This document shows, piece after piece, positions 1 to 8,642 of a stretch of DNA of 64,000 nucleotides (positions within the stretch are counted from its first letter, which is position 1; each line of letters opens with the position of its first letter). This DNA is from DAOUET01 sp034430155 (GTDB lineage Bacteria; Chloroflexota; Anaerolineae; Anaerolineales; UBA4823), in NCBI GenBank assembly GCA_034430155.1, contig DAOUET010000050.1:32829-96828 (forward strand). The letters are read 5' to 3'. A program made the translations under genes and the position numbers. The notes beneath the pieces are model-generated. The model was not told the DNA's origin and ran no database searches. It saw only the letters and a list, made by a program, of their open reading frames with translations.

Positions 1-1
1 T

Positions 2-1126
2 GAATGCAACAGTATAGGATTAGGGCTTATCGGCACCGGAAATTTACAGGATGCATTAATCGCCCTGAAAGAAAGTGAACCCGCGACTCTTGTCATTCTG
101 GAAAACGACCTCTACCGCCGTGAAACTGGTGGATTTGTTGATAAATTGTTCAACGCTGCAAAACATGTCGTTGTCCTGGACTATTTAGAGAACGGAACAA
201 CCCAAAAGGCTGATATGGTATTACCTGTAGCCACGTTTGCTGAAGGTGATGGCACTCTGATCAATAATGAAGGCCGTGCCCAGCGCTACTTCCAAGTATT
301 TGTACCGGCAGGAGAGATACGAGAAAGCTGGCGTTGGCTCAGGGATATGATGTTCGCTGAAGAACACGCTGAGGCAAAAGATTGGCAAAACCTAGATCAT
401 GTCATCTCGGCATTAGCTGAGCAATTACCGGTTCTCTCGCAAGTAAAAGAAATCGCACCTTCAGCAGAATTTCGAATTATCGGACAGAAAATCCCTCGGC
501 AACCACACCGATACAGTGGACGCACAGCCATGCAAGCCAATATTTATGTGAGCGAACCCAAACCTCCAGAAGATCCTGATTCGGCTTTGTCCTTTTCCAT
601 GGAAGGTACTTCGGAAATTCCTCCTGCCGCACTTATCCCCCGTTTCTGGCAACCTGGATGGAATTCGGTTCAATCTCTCAACAAGTTCCAATCGGAAGTA
701 GCAGGCCCATTAATTGGCGGTGATCCAGGAATTCGATTGATCGAACCCCAAAAGATCGCAAAAGCTAATTATTTCCAAGAAGTGCCCTCCAGATTCCAAT
801 CCAAGGAGAATAAATGGGAGGCTTTTCCACTTTACCACATCTTTGGGTCTGAAGAGTTGAGTGTACTTTCACCTGGTATTGCTGAACTTACACCCACAGC
901 TTATCTGGCGATATCCTCCGCCAGTTTTGAAGCGCTACATTTGAATGAGAATGACAAGGTTGCAGTGATCTTTGATGACCAAGAGATCCATTTGACGCTA
1001 AAGTCACTGCCGTCATTGCCAGAAGGCGTCGTCGGGATATTCACAGGTTTTCCTGGTATACCTTATTTCGATCTTCCGAATTGGGTCACAATCAGAGCCA
1101 TATCGAAAAGTGAAGGATCGGAGTGA
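2..1126 (+). CDS. nuoG: NADH-quinone oxidoreductase subunit G, C-terminal part (partial)
   Basis: The frame is open from base 2, so the gene starts before the window and only about 374 C-terminal residues are seen. They form the end of the molybdopterin-oxidoreductase-like domain of the complex I peripheral arm: the stretch ADMVLPVATFAEGDGTLIN followed by NEGRAQRY is the conserved 'asset separation/late' motif of NuoG and related oxidoreductases. The last ~80 residues (LTPTAYLAISSASFEALHL onward) look like the MopB-CT/dinucleotide-binding beta barrel. A TTG at 146 is not the start because the same frame continues upstream with NuoG-like sequence. It lies 7 bp before nuoH, so it is part of the nuo operon. 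Iron-sulphur ligands lie in the missing N-terminal half. Confidence 0.9.
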   Translation, partial: ECNSIGLGLIGTGNLQDALIALKESEPATLVILENDLYRRETGGFVDKLFNAAKHVVVLDYLENGTTQKADMVLPVATFAEGDGTLINNEGRAQRYFQVFVPAGEIRESWRWLRDMMFAEEHAEAKDWQNLDHVISALAEQLPVLSQVKEIAPSAEFRIIGQKIPRQPHRYSGRTAMQANIYVSEPKPPEDPDSALSFSMEGTSEIPPAALIPRFWQPGWNSVQSLNKFQSEVAGPLIGGDPGIRLIEPQKIAKANYFQEVPSRFQSKENKWEAFPLYHIFGSEELSVLSPGIAELTPTAYLAISSASFEALHLNENDKVAVIFDDQEIHLTLKSLPSLPEGVVGIFTGFPGIPYFDLPNWVTIRAISKSEGSE

Positions 1127-1133
1127 TTAATTG

Positions 1134-2087
1134 ATGAGCTCGACTCTAATTTACTTGTTGAATGTGTTTGGAGTGCTCATTGCAGTGATGAGCATCGCAG
1201 CTGGTCTGATCTTCCTGGAGCGTCGATTGCTGGCGGTATGGCAAGATCGTTACGGTCCAAATCGTGCTGGTCCATTCGGTTTGTTACAGGTAGTCGCCGA
1301 TATGATCAAAATATTCACTAAAGAGGATTGGATCCCTCCTTTTGCAGACAAGCCGGTTTTCATTTTAGCTCCAGCAATTATCATTGTGACCGTATTAATG
1401 TCGTTCACAATCATCCCTTTCGCCCCAGGGATCGGTGTTGTGAATCTTAATATCGGCCTACTATTTTTCCTGGGGATGTCCTCTTTGGGGGTTTATAGTA
1501 TCGTCTTGGCTGGTTGGTCATCCAATAATAAGTACGCTTTGCTGGGAGGTTTACGTGCAGCTGCACAAATGTTAAGTTACGAAGTCTTCATGGGAATCTC
1601 ATTGATGGGTATTGTCATGATATCCGGTTCGTTAAACTTGCGTGACATCGTCAACGCACAGAAGAGTTTATGGTTCGTTATTCCCCAGTTCTTTGGTTTT
1701 ATCGTCTTCATGATCGCAGGCTTTGCAGAAACCCATAGAATACCTTTTGACCTGCCTGAAGCTGAAAGCGAGCTGGTAGCAGGATATCACTCAGAGTATT
1801 CTGGTATGAAATTTGGGATGTTTTTCGTAGGCGAATATCTCGGAATAACCTTAATTTCAATGCTAATCGTCACACTCTTCTTTGGTGGCTGGTTAGGTCC
1901 ATTTCTTCCTCCGATCATCTGGTTCGCCATAAAAACGTTCTTCTTTATAAGCTTCTTTATATTACTTAGGGCATCCTTACCTCGACCGCGATACGACCAA
2001 TTAATGGCATACGGATGGAAAATTATGCTTCCGTTGGCATTAGTAAATCTAGTAATTACCGGTGGTGTTTTATTAGCAGTCGGTTGA
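1134..2087 (+). CDS. nuoH: NADH-quinone oxidoreductase subunit H
   Basis: Membrane subunit of complex I that forms the quinone-binding site at the junction with the peripheral arm. About eight hydrophobic helices are visible in 317 residues, the usual length. Diagnostic motifs are ERRLLAVWQDRYGPNRAGP near residue 30, the ADMIKIFTKEDW loop, and GFAETHRIPFDLPEAESE followed by GYHSEYSG near residue 210, which carry the conserved acidic residues of the E-channel. A TTG at 1131 is directly followed by ATG at 1134; the ATG is preferred. It sits 7 bp after nuoG and 20 bp before nuoI. Assignment is secure. Confidence 0.96.
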   Translation: MSSTLIYLLNVFGVLIAVMSIAAGLIFLERRLLAVWQDRYGPNRAGPFGLLQVVADMIKIFTKEDWIPPFADKPVFILAPAIIIVTVLMSFTIIPFAPGIGVVNLNIGLLFFLGMSSLGVYSIVLAGWSSNNKYALLGGLRAAAQMLSYEVFMGISLMGIVMISGSLNLRDIVNAQKSLWFVIPQFFGFIVFMIAGFAETHRIPFDLPEAESELVAGYHSEYSGMKFGMFFVGEYLGITLISMLIVTLFFGGWLGPFLPPIIWFAIKTFFFISFFILLRASLPRPRYDQLMAYGWKIMLPLALVNLVITGGVLLAVG

Positions 2088-2107
2088 AGCACTGTTAAGG
2101 AGATCTC

Positions 2108-2626
2108 ATGTTTACAAGTGTATTGCGCTCCATCTGGCAGGTTTTAAAGCACACCTTTCATCGCCGGGAGACTATCCTATACCCGGAGGAAAAACCTTAT
2201 TTGCCGCCCAGATGGCGGGGTAGGATTATCTTATCACGCGACCCGGACGGTGAAGAACGCTGTGTGGCTTGTTATCTCTGCGCTGTCGCCTGCCCAGTTG
2301 ATTGTATTTCACTTCAGGCAACCGAAGATGAACACGGCAGACGATATCCCGAATTCTTCCGCATCAATTTCTCTCGTTGCATTTTCTGTGGTTTTTGTGA
2401 AGAAGCTTGTCCCACCTACGCTATCCAGCTCACACCCGATTTTGAGATGTGCGAATACGAACGTAAAAATTTAGTATATGAAAAGGAAGATTTGTTGATA
2501 AATGGACCAGGGAAATATCCGGGATTTAACTTTTACCGGGTCGCTGGATTGGCTATCGGTGGAAAAGATAAAGGTGAAGCCGAAAGAGAAGATCCTCCCG
2601 TCGATGTGCGAAGCCTGTTGCCTTGA
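2108..2626 (+). CDS. nuoI: NADH-quinone oxidoreductase subunit I (8Fe ferredoxin type)
   Basis: Carries clusters N6a and N6b that pass electrons to N2 in complex I. Two CxxCxxCxxxCP motifs are visible: CVACYLCAVACP (about residues 56-67) and CIFCGFCEEACP (about residues 95-106). The N-terminus has the amphipathic segment and the YPEEKPYLPPRWRGR loop typical of NuoI. 172 residues is slightly longer than many NuoI because of a charged C-terminal tail. The start has a good Shine-Dalgarno (AAGGAG, 7 bp upstream). It is followed by nuoJ after 27 bp. Confidence 0.96.
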   Translation: MFTSVLRSIWQVLKHTFHRRETILYPEEKPYLPPRWRGRIILSRDPDGEERCVACYLCAVACPVDCISLQATEDEHGRRYPEFFRINFSRCIFCGFCEEACPTYAIQLTPDFEMCEYERKNLVYEKEDLLINGPGKYPGFNFYRVAGLAIGGKDKGEAEREDPPVDVRSLLP

Positions 2627-2653
2627 ATTGATTATATTTTTAGGAGATTTAAG

Positions 2654-3142
2654 ATGGATGTAGCTTTCTACATCGCCGCTGCAGTCGCCATTTTTTCTAC
2701 GATTATGACAATTACCAGGTTGAATGCAGTACACGCCTTGCTTTATATGATCTTATCCTTATTATCCGTAGCTCTCATTTTCTATACGCTTGGTGCACCT
2801 TTTATCGCTGCTCTTGAGATGATCATCTACGCCGGTGCGATCATGGTGTTGTTCGTATTTGTAGTCATGATGTTGAATCTAGGCCCTCATGCAGTTGAGC
2901 AAGAAAGGATTTTATTGAGAGCCACTGCATGGATTGCACCTGCTTTCTTAGCATTAATCTTATTGGCAGAATTGGTATATATTTTGGTACAGGGTGGGGG
3001 CGGCTTTGCGAGCATCGGCGTTATGGAACCCCAACAGGTGAGCACAGCGCTCTTTGGTCCATATCTGATCGGGGTGGAACTTGCCTCTATTTTACTATTA
3101 GCGGGTCTGATGGGCGCCTACCATATTGGCAGAAGGTATTAA
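2654..3142 (+). CDS. nuoJ: NADH-quinone oxidoreductase subunit J
   Basis: Five-helix membrane subunit of complex I, 162 residues, the usual length. The third helix contains the conserved EMIIYAGAIMVLFVFVVMML stretch (about residues 55-74), which includes the pi-bulge region linked to conformational coupling. A Shine-Dalgarno TAGGAG lies about 9 bp before the ATG. It is followed after 15 bp by nuoK, as in most nuo operons. Confidence 0.95.
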   Translation: MDVAFYIAAAVAIFSTIMTITRLNAVHALLYMILSLLSVALIFYTLGAPFIAALEMIIYAGAIMVLFVFVVMMLNLGPHAVEQERILLRATAWIAPAFLALILLAELVYILVQGGGGFASIGVMEPQQVSTALFGPYLIGVELASILLLAGLMGAYHIGRRY

Positions 3143-3157
3143 GGGAGATCAGATAGT

Positions 3158-3466
3158 ATGTTAACTATTCCTTTTCAGCATGGGTTGATTTTGGCAGGAA
3201 TCCTTTTCTCTATCGGAGCGATGTCCTTAATCATCAGACGAAACATTTTTTTTATCTTGCTTTCAATTGAGATTATGTTGAACGCCGCAGGCTTGGCATT
3301 CGTTGTGGCTGGTGCGCATTGGGGACAGCCAGAAGGCCAGATCATGTTCATATTTATCTTGACAATGGCAGCTGCCGAGGTTTCGGTTGGTCTTGCAATT
3401 GTGATCCAGCTTTATCGACGATACAAAACGCTCGATGTAGATGCAGCTAACGAAATGCAGGGTTAG
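3158..3466 (+). CDS. nuoK: NADH-quinone oxidoreductase subunit K
   Basis: Three-helix antiporter-like small subunit (102 residues, normal length). The two membrane glutamates of NuoK are visible: one in SIEIMLNAAGLAF (helix 2) and one in AAAEVSVGLAIV (helix 3). A GGGAG Shine-Dalgarno precedes the ATG. The next gene, 12 bp downstream, is nuoN rather than nuoL, which is unusual for a nuo operon. Confidence 0.96.
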   Translation: MLTIPFQHGLILAGILFSIGAMSLIIRRNIFFILLSIEIMLNAAGLAFVVAGAHWGQPEGQIMFIFILTMAAAEVSVGLAIVIQLYRRYKTLDVDAANEMQG

Positions 3467-3478
3467 CAAAGGATAAAC

Positions 3479-4921
3479 ATGGATTTACCTGACTTTTTAA
3501 AGATATTACCTTTGGTTGTTCTGGCGGGGACAACAGTGGTTCTTATGCTGGTGATCGCTTTCTGGCGAAACTATAAAGTCACTTTTTTTATAACTTTAAT
3601 AGGATTGATCGTCGCTTTTATCACCCTCCCATTCGGAGTTTCCAATAAATCCCTACAAATAACCTCCATCTTGGTCATTAACGGTTCAACCGTTTTTTAT
3701 CTTGGATTACTTATTGCCGGATGTTTAATTGCGGTTTTGCTCTCATACGAGTACATAGAAAAATTTGAAGGTAATAGGGAAGAATATTACATCCTTTTGT
3801 TATTAGCTACTTTAGGATCATCGATTCTCGTTGCGAGCGACCATTTCGTATCCTTCTTCTTAGGTTTAGAGATACTTAGTGTTTCCCTTTATGGGCTTAT
3901 TGCTTACCCCCATAATTTGAGACAGAGAATAGAAGCTGCAATAAAATATTTAATTCTTGCAGGAGCAACCTCAGCAATTCTTTTATTCGGTATGGCTCTG
4001 ATTTACACAGTTTTAGGTACGATGGAATTTTCTCGCATCGCCATATCGGGTGCTCAACCTGGGAACCAAAACGTCATGGTACTGGCAGGTTGGGGTTTGT
4101 TAACTGTGGGTATCGGCTTCAAACTCGCCCTGGTTCCATTTCAGTATTGGACACCCGATGTTTATCAAGGTGCTCCAGCACCTGTGACGGGGTTCATCGC
4201 TTCGGTATCAAAAGGCGGGATGTTCGCACTGATGTTAAGATACTTCTCCCGGGTTGATATTTTCGCCAATAGTTCTCTATTGGCTTTGTTTGCCGCTATC
4301 GCGGTTGCCTCAATGCTTTATGGCAACATTGTCGCTTTGATGCAACACAATGTAAAACGTATTTTGGCATATTCCTCGATTGCGCATTTAGGTTATCTGC
4401 TAGTAGCTTTTCTGGCAAGTGGTTCGTTGGGACCACAAGCGGTCGCATTTTACCTGGTTGCTTACTTTATCACTACCTTGAGTGCCTTTGGGGTGATAAC
4501 CCTAATATCTACACCGGAGCACGAAATCGAGGAATTGAAAGATTATGAAAGCTTGGTTTGGCGTCACCCTATCTTAGCAACCATTTTTACGATATCGCTA
4601 CTTTCCTTGGCTGGAATCCCACCTTCGGTGGGTCTTATCGGAAAGATTTTCATCGCGGCTGCTGGAGTTCAATCCTCATTGTGGGTTTTACTTGGAAGCT
4701 TGATCGTCGGAAGTGTCATTGGAGTTTTTTATTACCTTCGAATCGTTATAACGATGTTCCGCCCACCGGAAGAGCAAGTCGAATCTGTCATCTCTTTACC
4801 TTCGATTTACACAACCGGAGGCGTGGTTTTGTCACTCTTGACTTTTTTGATTATCAGCCTTGGAATATATCCTCTACCAATAATGCAAATTATTGCAAGA
4901 ATGATCTCGACCTTACCCTAG
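3479..4921 (+). CDS. nuoN: NADH-quinone oxidoreductase subunit N
   Basis: Antiporter-like proton-translocating subunit of complex I; 480 residues with about 14 predicted membrane helices. It is assigned to NuoN rather than NuoL or NuoM by the motif FKLALVPFQYWTPDVYQGAP and the following PAPVTGFIASVSKGG, and by its size and lack of a long C-terminal lateral helix. Key polar membrane residues are present: Glu in FLGLEILSVSLYG, Lys in GIGFKLALVP, Lys in ASVSKGG and Lys in GLIGKIF. It is the last gene of the operon and is followed by an intrinsic terminator. NuoL and NuoM must be encoded elsewhere if the complex is complete. Confidence 0.94.
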   Translation: MDLPDFLKILPLVVLAGTTVVLMLVIAFWRNYKVTFFITLIGLIVAFITLPFGVSNKSLQITSILVINGSTVFYLGLLIAGCLIAVLLSYEYIEKFEGNREEYYILLLLATLGSSILVASDHFVSFFLGLEILSVSLYGLIAYPHNLRQRIEAAIKYLILAGATSAILLFGMALIYTVLGTMEFSRIAISGAQPGNQNVMVLAGWGLLTVGIGFKLALVPFQYWTPDVYQGAPAPVTGFIASVSKGGMFALMLRYFSRVDIFANSSLLALFAAIAVASMLYGNIVALMQHNVKRILAYSSIAHLGYLLVAFLASGSLGPQAVAFYLVAYFITTLSAFGVITLISTPEHEIEELKDYESLVWRHPILATIFTISLLSLAGIPPSVGLIGKIFIAAAGVQSSLWVLLGSLIVGSVIGVFYYLRIVITMFRPPEEQVESVISLPSIYTTGGVVLSLLTFLIISLGIYPLPIMQIIARMISTLP

Positions 4922-4945
4922 AAATCCAGAGGCTGTAAAAACTCG

Positions 4946-4975
4946 AAAAACCCGCAGCAATTTGTGGGGTTTTTT
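4946..4975 (+). terminator. Intrinsic terminator of the nuo operon
   Basis: AAAAACCC (4946-4953) pairs with GGGTTTTT in 4967-4974, extended by GCA/TGT with a G-U pair, and is followed by a run of T to 4975. It lies 24 bp after the nuoN stop codon. A-rich 5' arm plus T-run is the standard Rho-independent form. Confidence 0.8.
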
Positions 4976-5296
4976 AACTCCCAAAGAGGCAATCCTATTC
5001 CTTTAACTCGTGTTCAAGCTTCCCTTATTTGAGAGTCTGCTATGCAGGAATTCGCTCCATTTTCAAAAGTTAAAACAACTTCCCGGATCCGATCCGACCG
5101 AAGGTAATATTCTACTTATGGAGCAACCAAAACAAAGTCGGACAATTTGCTATATTAATGTCACTCTAAGCCGCCTAAGGAAGTGAAGAGTCCATGTTAC
5201 GACCGTTTTAATCGAGCAATTCAGGGATTCTTCGATCGCTTTGCTCCCTCAGAATGACACCTTGCCATGTCAATTGTACGACTTCAGTCTGATTCG
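4976..5296. other. Non-coding region between nuoN and a convergent thioesterase gene
   Basis: No open frame with coding character is visible on either strand. The stretch holds the degenerate palindromic repeat at 5159-5259; the remaining ~180 bp show no recognisable promoter, RNA gene or mobile element. Confidence 0.6.
5159..5259. repeat. Degenerate palindromic dispersed repeat
   Basis: The ends are TGTCACTCTAAG (5159-5170) and CTCAGAATGACA (5248-5259); the reverse complement of the right end is TGTCATTCTGAG, matching the left end at 10 of 12 positions. A second inner pair, GAAGAGTCC on the left and GGGATTCTTC on the right, is also nearly complementary. From memory, the consensus TGTCATTCTGAG...GAAGAATC...GATTCTTC...CTCAGAATGACA is a common short palindromic repeat in intergenic regions of Chloroflexota and other bacteria. 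It has no coding capacity and could fold as a long hairpin between two convergent genes. Confidence 0.6.
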
Positions 5297-5728
5297 TCAA
5301 TTAGTATCAGCTTTGTATTGCAGGTACCCAGAATAAAGATCATCAGGTATTGGAACTGGTCGACCGGTTGACATCCTAACCAGACATCCAAGTTGTTCTG
5401 CTGTAGTTGTAAGCTCGCCATCATTATAAAACTCCGCGTTGAATGTCAATCTTAGTTTAGTCATCCTGCCGATCCACATACGAGCATGGGGCTGGTCAAG
5501 GATGGTTATCGGCCTGATATATTTTATGCGCGTCTCCACCAGCGTAGGCGCTAAACCTTTTGATAAAAAATTTTCTAAAGGATAATATGTCTCCAAGATG
5601 GTTAAACGAAGATCCTCCAGCCAACGGATATAAACAATATTACTGACGATACCAGCGAAATCGATATCATAAGTGCGTACTGAAAAATCGAGATTTACTT
5701 CAAACGGTAATACAATCTCATTTGACAT
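5297..5728 (-). CDS. Acyl-CoA thioesterase, 4-hydroxybenzoyl-CoA thioesterase-like (hotdog fold)
   Basis: Hotdog-fold thioesterase of about 143 residues. The motif VRTYDIDFAGIVSNIVYIRWLED matches the YxDTDxxGHVxNxxYLRWLE signature of the YbgC/FcbJ group, with the active-site Asp in the YDID position. The open frame extends 32 codons further upstream, but that stretch (lysine-rich, no family similarity) is unlikely to be translated: ATG at 5728 has AGGA eight bases upstream and gives the normal family length. The substrate cannot be told from sequence. The gene stands alone, convergent with nuo and divergent from the regulator gene at 5977. Confidence 0.8.
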   Translation of the reverse strand: MSNEIVLPFEVNLDFSVRTYDIDFAGIVSNIVYIRWLEDLRLTILETYYPLENFLSKGLAPTLVETRIKYIRPITILDQPHARMWIGRMTKLRLTFNAEFYNDGELTTTAEQLGCLVRMSTGRPVPIPDDLYSGYLQYKADTN

Positions 5729-5909
5729 GGGGGAAATCCTTAATACAACTAACTTTTCCTGTATTTTTTTTAACAGATTGCGTCGAATTGCCTGGATTTT
5801 ACAGTCGCGATCCTTGAAAGTCAATCACCCACCTTATCCTATCGTGCTTGAGGGGAATGTCGCAATTCGATTTATATCTCGCATTCTATTAAGAACATTC
5901 TTGAGAAAG

Positions 5910-5938
5910 TTGACAACTATTAATATTTCTATTAAACT
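5910..5938 (+). promoter_or_regulatory. Candidate sigma-70 promoter for the regulator-tupABC operon
   Basis: TTGACA (5910-5915), a 17-bp AT-rich spacer and TAAACT (5933-5938), about 38 bp before the ATG at 5977. The -35 is a perfect consensus; the -10 matches four of six. No clear Shine-Dalgarno is seen before the ATG. Confidence 0.55.
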
Positions 5939-5976
5939 TATATTTAACATTAAGAATAATTTTAATTGTTTCTATC

Positions 5977-6978
5977 ATGAAAAAAATCATCCCAATTGAG
6001 AATATTGATCAAATCAAGATTTTATCAGATGCTCGCAGGCTCAGCATTTTACGCCACCTTATGTCCAAACCGGCAACACTCTCTCAATTAGGTCGTGCCA
6101 TGGGTGAGCATCCTGCCTGGGTTCGCCACCATTTGAAGCAATTAGAGCAGGCAGGTCTCGTAGAAATAAGCACTGTACAGGTATCCGGCGGGTTCCTCGA
6201 AAAATATTATCAAGCTAAAGCACAGGCATTTACCATCCAGAAAATGATACTTCCAGAAAAAAAATATGGTCAGAGCCTATCTATAGTTATTCTGGCAAGT
6301 CATGACCTGGCATTAGAACTATTGGCAAATCAGGTTAATCAGAAAGTCAAAGAATTGGAACTCCTGGTCCTGGCTGTAGGGAGTTTGGACGGTCTGCTGT
6401 CCTTACGTCAAGGGATCAGCCACCTCTCTGGTTCTCATCTGCTTGATCCAGAAAGTGGTTTGTACAACCAGCCATATATCAAGCATTTCTTCCCCGATCG
6501 TACCGTGAGATTGATCACCTTAGCTCACCGAGAACAAGGTTTATTGATACCTTTAGGGAACCCGCACAATATTCGACAGCTAGAAGATATAGCCCGGGTG
6601 GATCTCAGGTTCATAAACCGTAATAAAGGTTCAGGAACAAGAATATGGTTGGACTTTCAAATCCGCAAAAAAGGAGTTCCTATTGGACAAATAAATGGCT
6701 ATACGCAAGACGTTCAAACTCATACCGAACTCGCCCAGAGAATTCTAAATAGCCACGCCGATATCGGCTTAGGACTGCGAGCGGCTGCCGAGATGTTTCA
6801 TCTGGATTTCATACCTCTTTTTAAAGAACGGTACGATCTGGTAGTTCCCCAAGAGCAATTTGAGGACTCTCGGCTCACTCCCCTATTTGATTATCTCTAT
6901 AGCAAAGAATTCCGCTATCGAGTTCAAAAGATGGCAGGTTACGACACATCCCATACAGGAGATGAAGTATATGTCTAA
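5977..6978 (+). CDS. wHTH transcriptional regulator with periplasmic-binding-protein-like sensor domain, probable tungstate/molybdate regulator
   Basis: Residues 1-75 form an ArsR-like winged helix (DARRLSILRHLMSKPATLSQ, then WVRHHLKQLEQAGLV as the recognition region). Residues ~110-320 resemble the PBP_like domain found in molybdopterin-related and metal-oxyanion regulators: LLVLAVGSLDGLLSLRQGI, NRNKGSGTRIWLDF, and the C-terminal DLVVPQEQFEDSRLTPLFDYL are characteristic. This fold is related to the oxyanion-binding proteins ModA and TupA. The stop overlaps the tupA start by 8 bp, so it is translated with the importer it most likely controls. Ligand identity (tungstate, molybdate or a cofactor) is an inference from the operon. 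333 residues; start ATG lies 38 bp after a promoter-like sequence. Confidence 0.75.
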   Translation: MKKIIPIENIDQIKILSDARRLSILRHLMSKPATLSQLGRAMGEHPAWVRHHLKQLEQAGLVEISTVQVSGGFLEKYYQAKAQAFTIQKMILPEKKYGQSLSIVILASHDLALELLANQVNQKVKELELLVLAVGSLDGLLSLRQGISHLSGSHLLDPESGLYNQPYIKHFFPDRTVRLITLAHREQGLLIPLGNPHNIRQLEDIARVDLRFINRNKGSGTRIWLDFQIRKKGVPIGQINGYTQDVQTHTELAQRILNSHADIGLGLRAAAEMFHLDFIPLFKERYDLVVPQEQFEDSRLTPLFDYLYSKEFRYRVQKMAGYDTSHTGDEVYV

Positions 6979-7885
6979 ATCTCATCTTCAATCCGTCAAA
7001 ATACTGGTAACATCTTTGCTCTTTATCAGTGCCATCCTTACTGGTTGCAGTAATTCTGTAGGTACTGTAAATGTGTCGTCCCAGGATCTTCAAGGAAACG
7101 GGCAGCCCGCCATTAAAGACCTTATCCTGGCAACTACTACCAGCACACAGGATTCGGGTTTGTTAGATGTATTAATACCCGCATTCGAAAACGAAACGGG
7201 ATATCTGGTGAAGACTATTGCGGTGGGCACTGGACAAGCCCTCAAAATGGGTGAAGAAGGTAATGCCGACGTGCTTTTCGTGCATGCACCAGCCGCAGAA
7301 AAAGATTTTATGGCTGGTGGTTTCGGATCAGAACGGTATTTGGTGATGCACAACGATTTTGTCATCGTTGGTCCATCTGAAGACCCAGCTGGCATTCACG
7401 AATTCTCCCTGGCAACCGAGGCCTTCAAAAGAATCTCTTCAACAAACGCATTATTTGTCTCACGGGGTGATGATTCGGGCACGAATAAAATGGAATTGAG
7501 CCTTTGGTCAAAGGCAGCCATCTCTGTACCTGAGGGTCAATCTTACCTGGAATCGGGACAGGGCATGGGAGCCACGCTTAGAATCGCATCCGAGAAAAAA
7601 GGCTATACCCTCACAGACCGCGCCACATATCTGGCCAATCGAGACACTCTCGACCTGGAAATTCTCCTGGAGGGAGACCAAGCATTGTTAAATGTTTACC
7701 ACGTCATAACTGTCAACCCAGAAAAATGGCCTACTGTAAATTTCGAGGGAGCAAAAGCGTTTGCCATGTTCGTAACTTCAGAGCAGGGCCAAAAAATAAT
7801 CGGCGAATATGGAATAGAAAAATTTGGGCAACCTTTATTCTTTCCTGACGCTGACAAAACTGACGCTGATCTAGGCCTGGAATAA
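6971..7885 (+). CDS. tupA: Tungstate ABC transporter substrate-binding lipoprotein
   Basis: Extracytoplasmic tungstate-binding protein. ATG 6971 is chosen because AGGAG lies nine bases upstream and it begins a clear lipoprotein signal peptide ending in LTGC (lipobox, Cys about residue 25). The mature part opens with ILATTTSTQDSGLLD; TTTS is the oxyanion-binding motif that marks TupA/WtpA-type proteins. Later VSRGDDSGTNKMEL is also conserved. 304 residues, slightly longer than classical TupA. It overlaps the regulator by 8 bp and precedes the permease by 11 bp. Selectivity for tungstate over molybdate is inferred from family. Confidence 0.88.
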   Translation: MSKSHLQSVKILVTSLLFISAILTGCSNSVGTVNVSSQDLQGNGQPAIKDLILATTTSTQDSGLLDVLIPAFENETGYLVKTIAVGTGQALKMGEEGNADVLFVHAPAAEKDFMAGGFGSERYLVMHNDFVIVGPSEDPAGIHEFSLATEAFKRISSTNALFVSRGDDSGTNKMELSLWSKAAISVPEGQSYLESGQGMGATLRIASEKKGYTLTDRATYLANRDTLDLEILLEGDQALLNVYHVITVNPEKWPTVNFEGAKAFAMFVTSEQGQKIIGEYGIEKFGQPLFFPDADKTDADLGLE

Positions 7886-7896
7886 GGGATAGATTT

Positions 7897-8610
7897 TTGG
7901 ATATTATTTGGGAAGGCCTCCAACGAGCATTCTTACTCCTTACCGGAGGCGATCAAGAAGTCTGGCAAATAACTTTGCTATCCCTTAAAGTTTCGGGGTT
8001 AGCAACAGGAGTCAGCCTTCTAATAGGGTTGCCCCTGGGCACCTGGTTTGCCTTAGGGCATTTTCCGGGCAGGCGCTTCCTTCTCGGTTTAATCAATACA
8101 GGGATGGCTTTACCGCCAGTGGTGGTAGGTCTTTGGGTATCTATATTCCTGTGGCGCAGTGGGCCTTTAGGGAATCTGCACTTGATCTACACACCCACGG
8201 CAATCATAATCGCCCAAGCCATCATCGCTACTCCAGTCGTGACCGGATTGACTGTGGCAGCACTCCAACAGCTGAATCCGAAGTTGCGCCTGCAAATCTT
8301 GGGATTAGGTGCTTCTCGCCTGCAGATGATCCTCACTCTTTGGCGAGAAGCACGTCTACCCCTCTTGGCCGCCTTGATGGCGGGATTTGGTAGTGTCATA
8401 TCGGAGATAGGCGCCTCGATGATGGTCGGGGGAAATATTCGAAACCAGACCCGGGTTCTCACCACTGCCATTGTTTTAGAAACCAGCAAGGGTGAATTTG
8501 GCCCAGCTATTGCCCTTGGTATTTTATTACTGTTATTAGCTTATCTCGTCAATCTAGCATTGACTTGGATACAACAACAGGGTGAAGGAACCAGTAGCAG
8601 GTTGATGTAG
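7897..8610 (+). CDS. tupB: Tungstate ABC transporter permease
   Basis: Inner-membrane permease of 237 residues with about six hydrophobic segments. The EAA-type loop (ILGLGASRLQMILTLWREAR near residue 138) and the following LPLLAALMAGFGSVISEIGA are typical of TupB; it is shorter than ModB-like permeases only in loops. The frame starts at TTG 7897, 11 bp after tupA, with AAGGGA a few bases upstream; no ATG gives the first helix. It acts with TupA and TupC. Confidence 0.88.
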   Translation: MDIIWEGLQRAFLLLTGGDQEVWQITLLSLKVSGLATGVSLLIGLPLGTWFALGHFPGRRFLLGLINTGMALPPVVVGLWVSIFLWRSGPLGNLHLIYTPTAIIIAQAIIATPVVTGLTVAALQQLNPKLRLQILGLGASRLQMILTLWREARLPLLAALMAGFGSVISEIGASMMVGGNIRNQTRVLTTAIVLETSKGEFGPAIALGILLLLLAYLVNLALTWIQQQGEGTSSRLM

Positions 8611-8642
8611 GTGTTATTGCATCCGGTGTTAATGTACCCACG

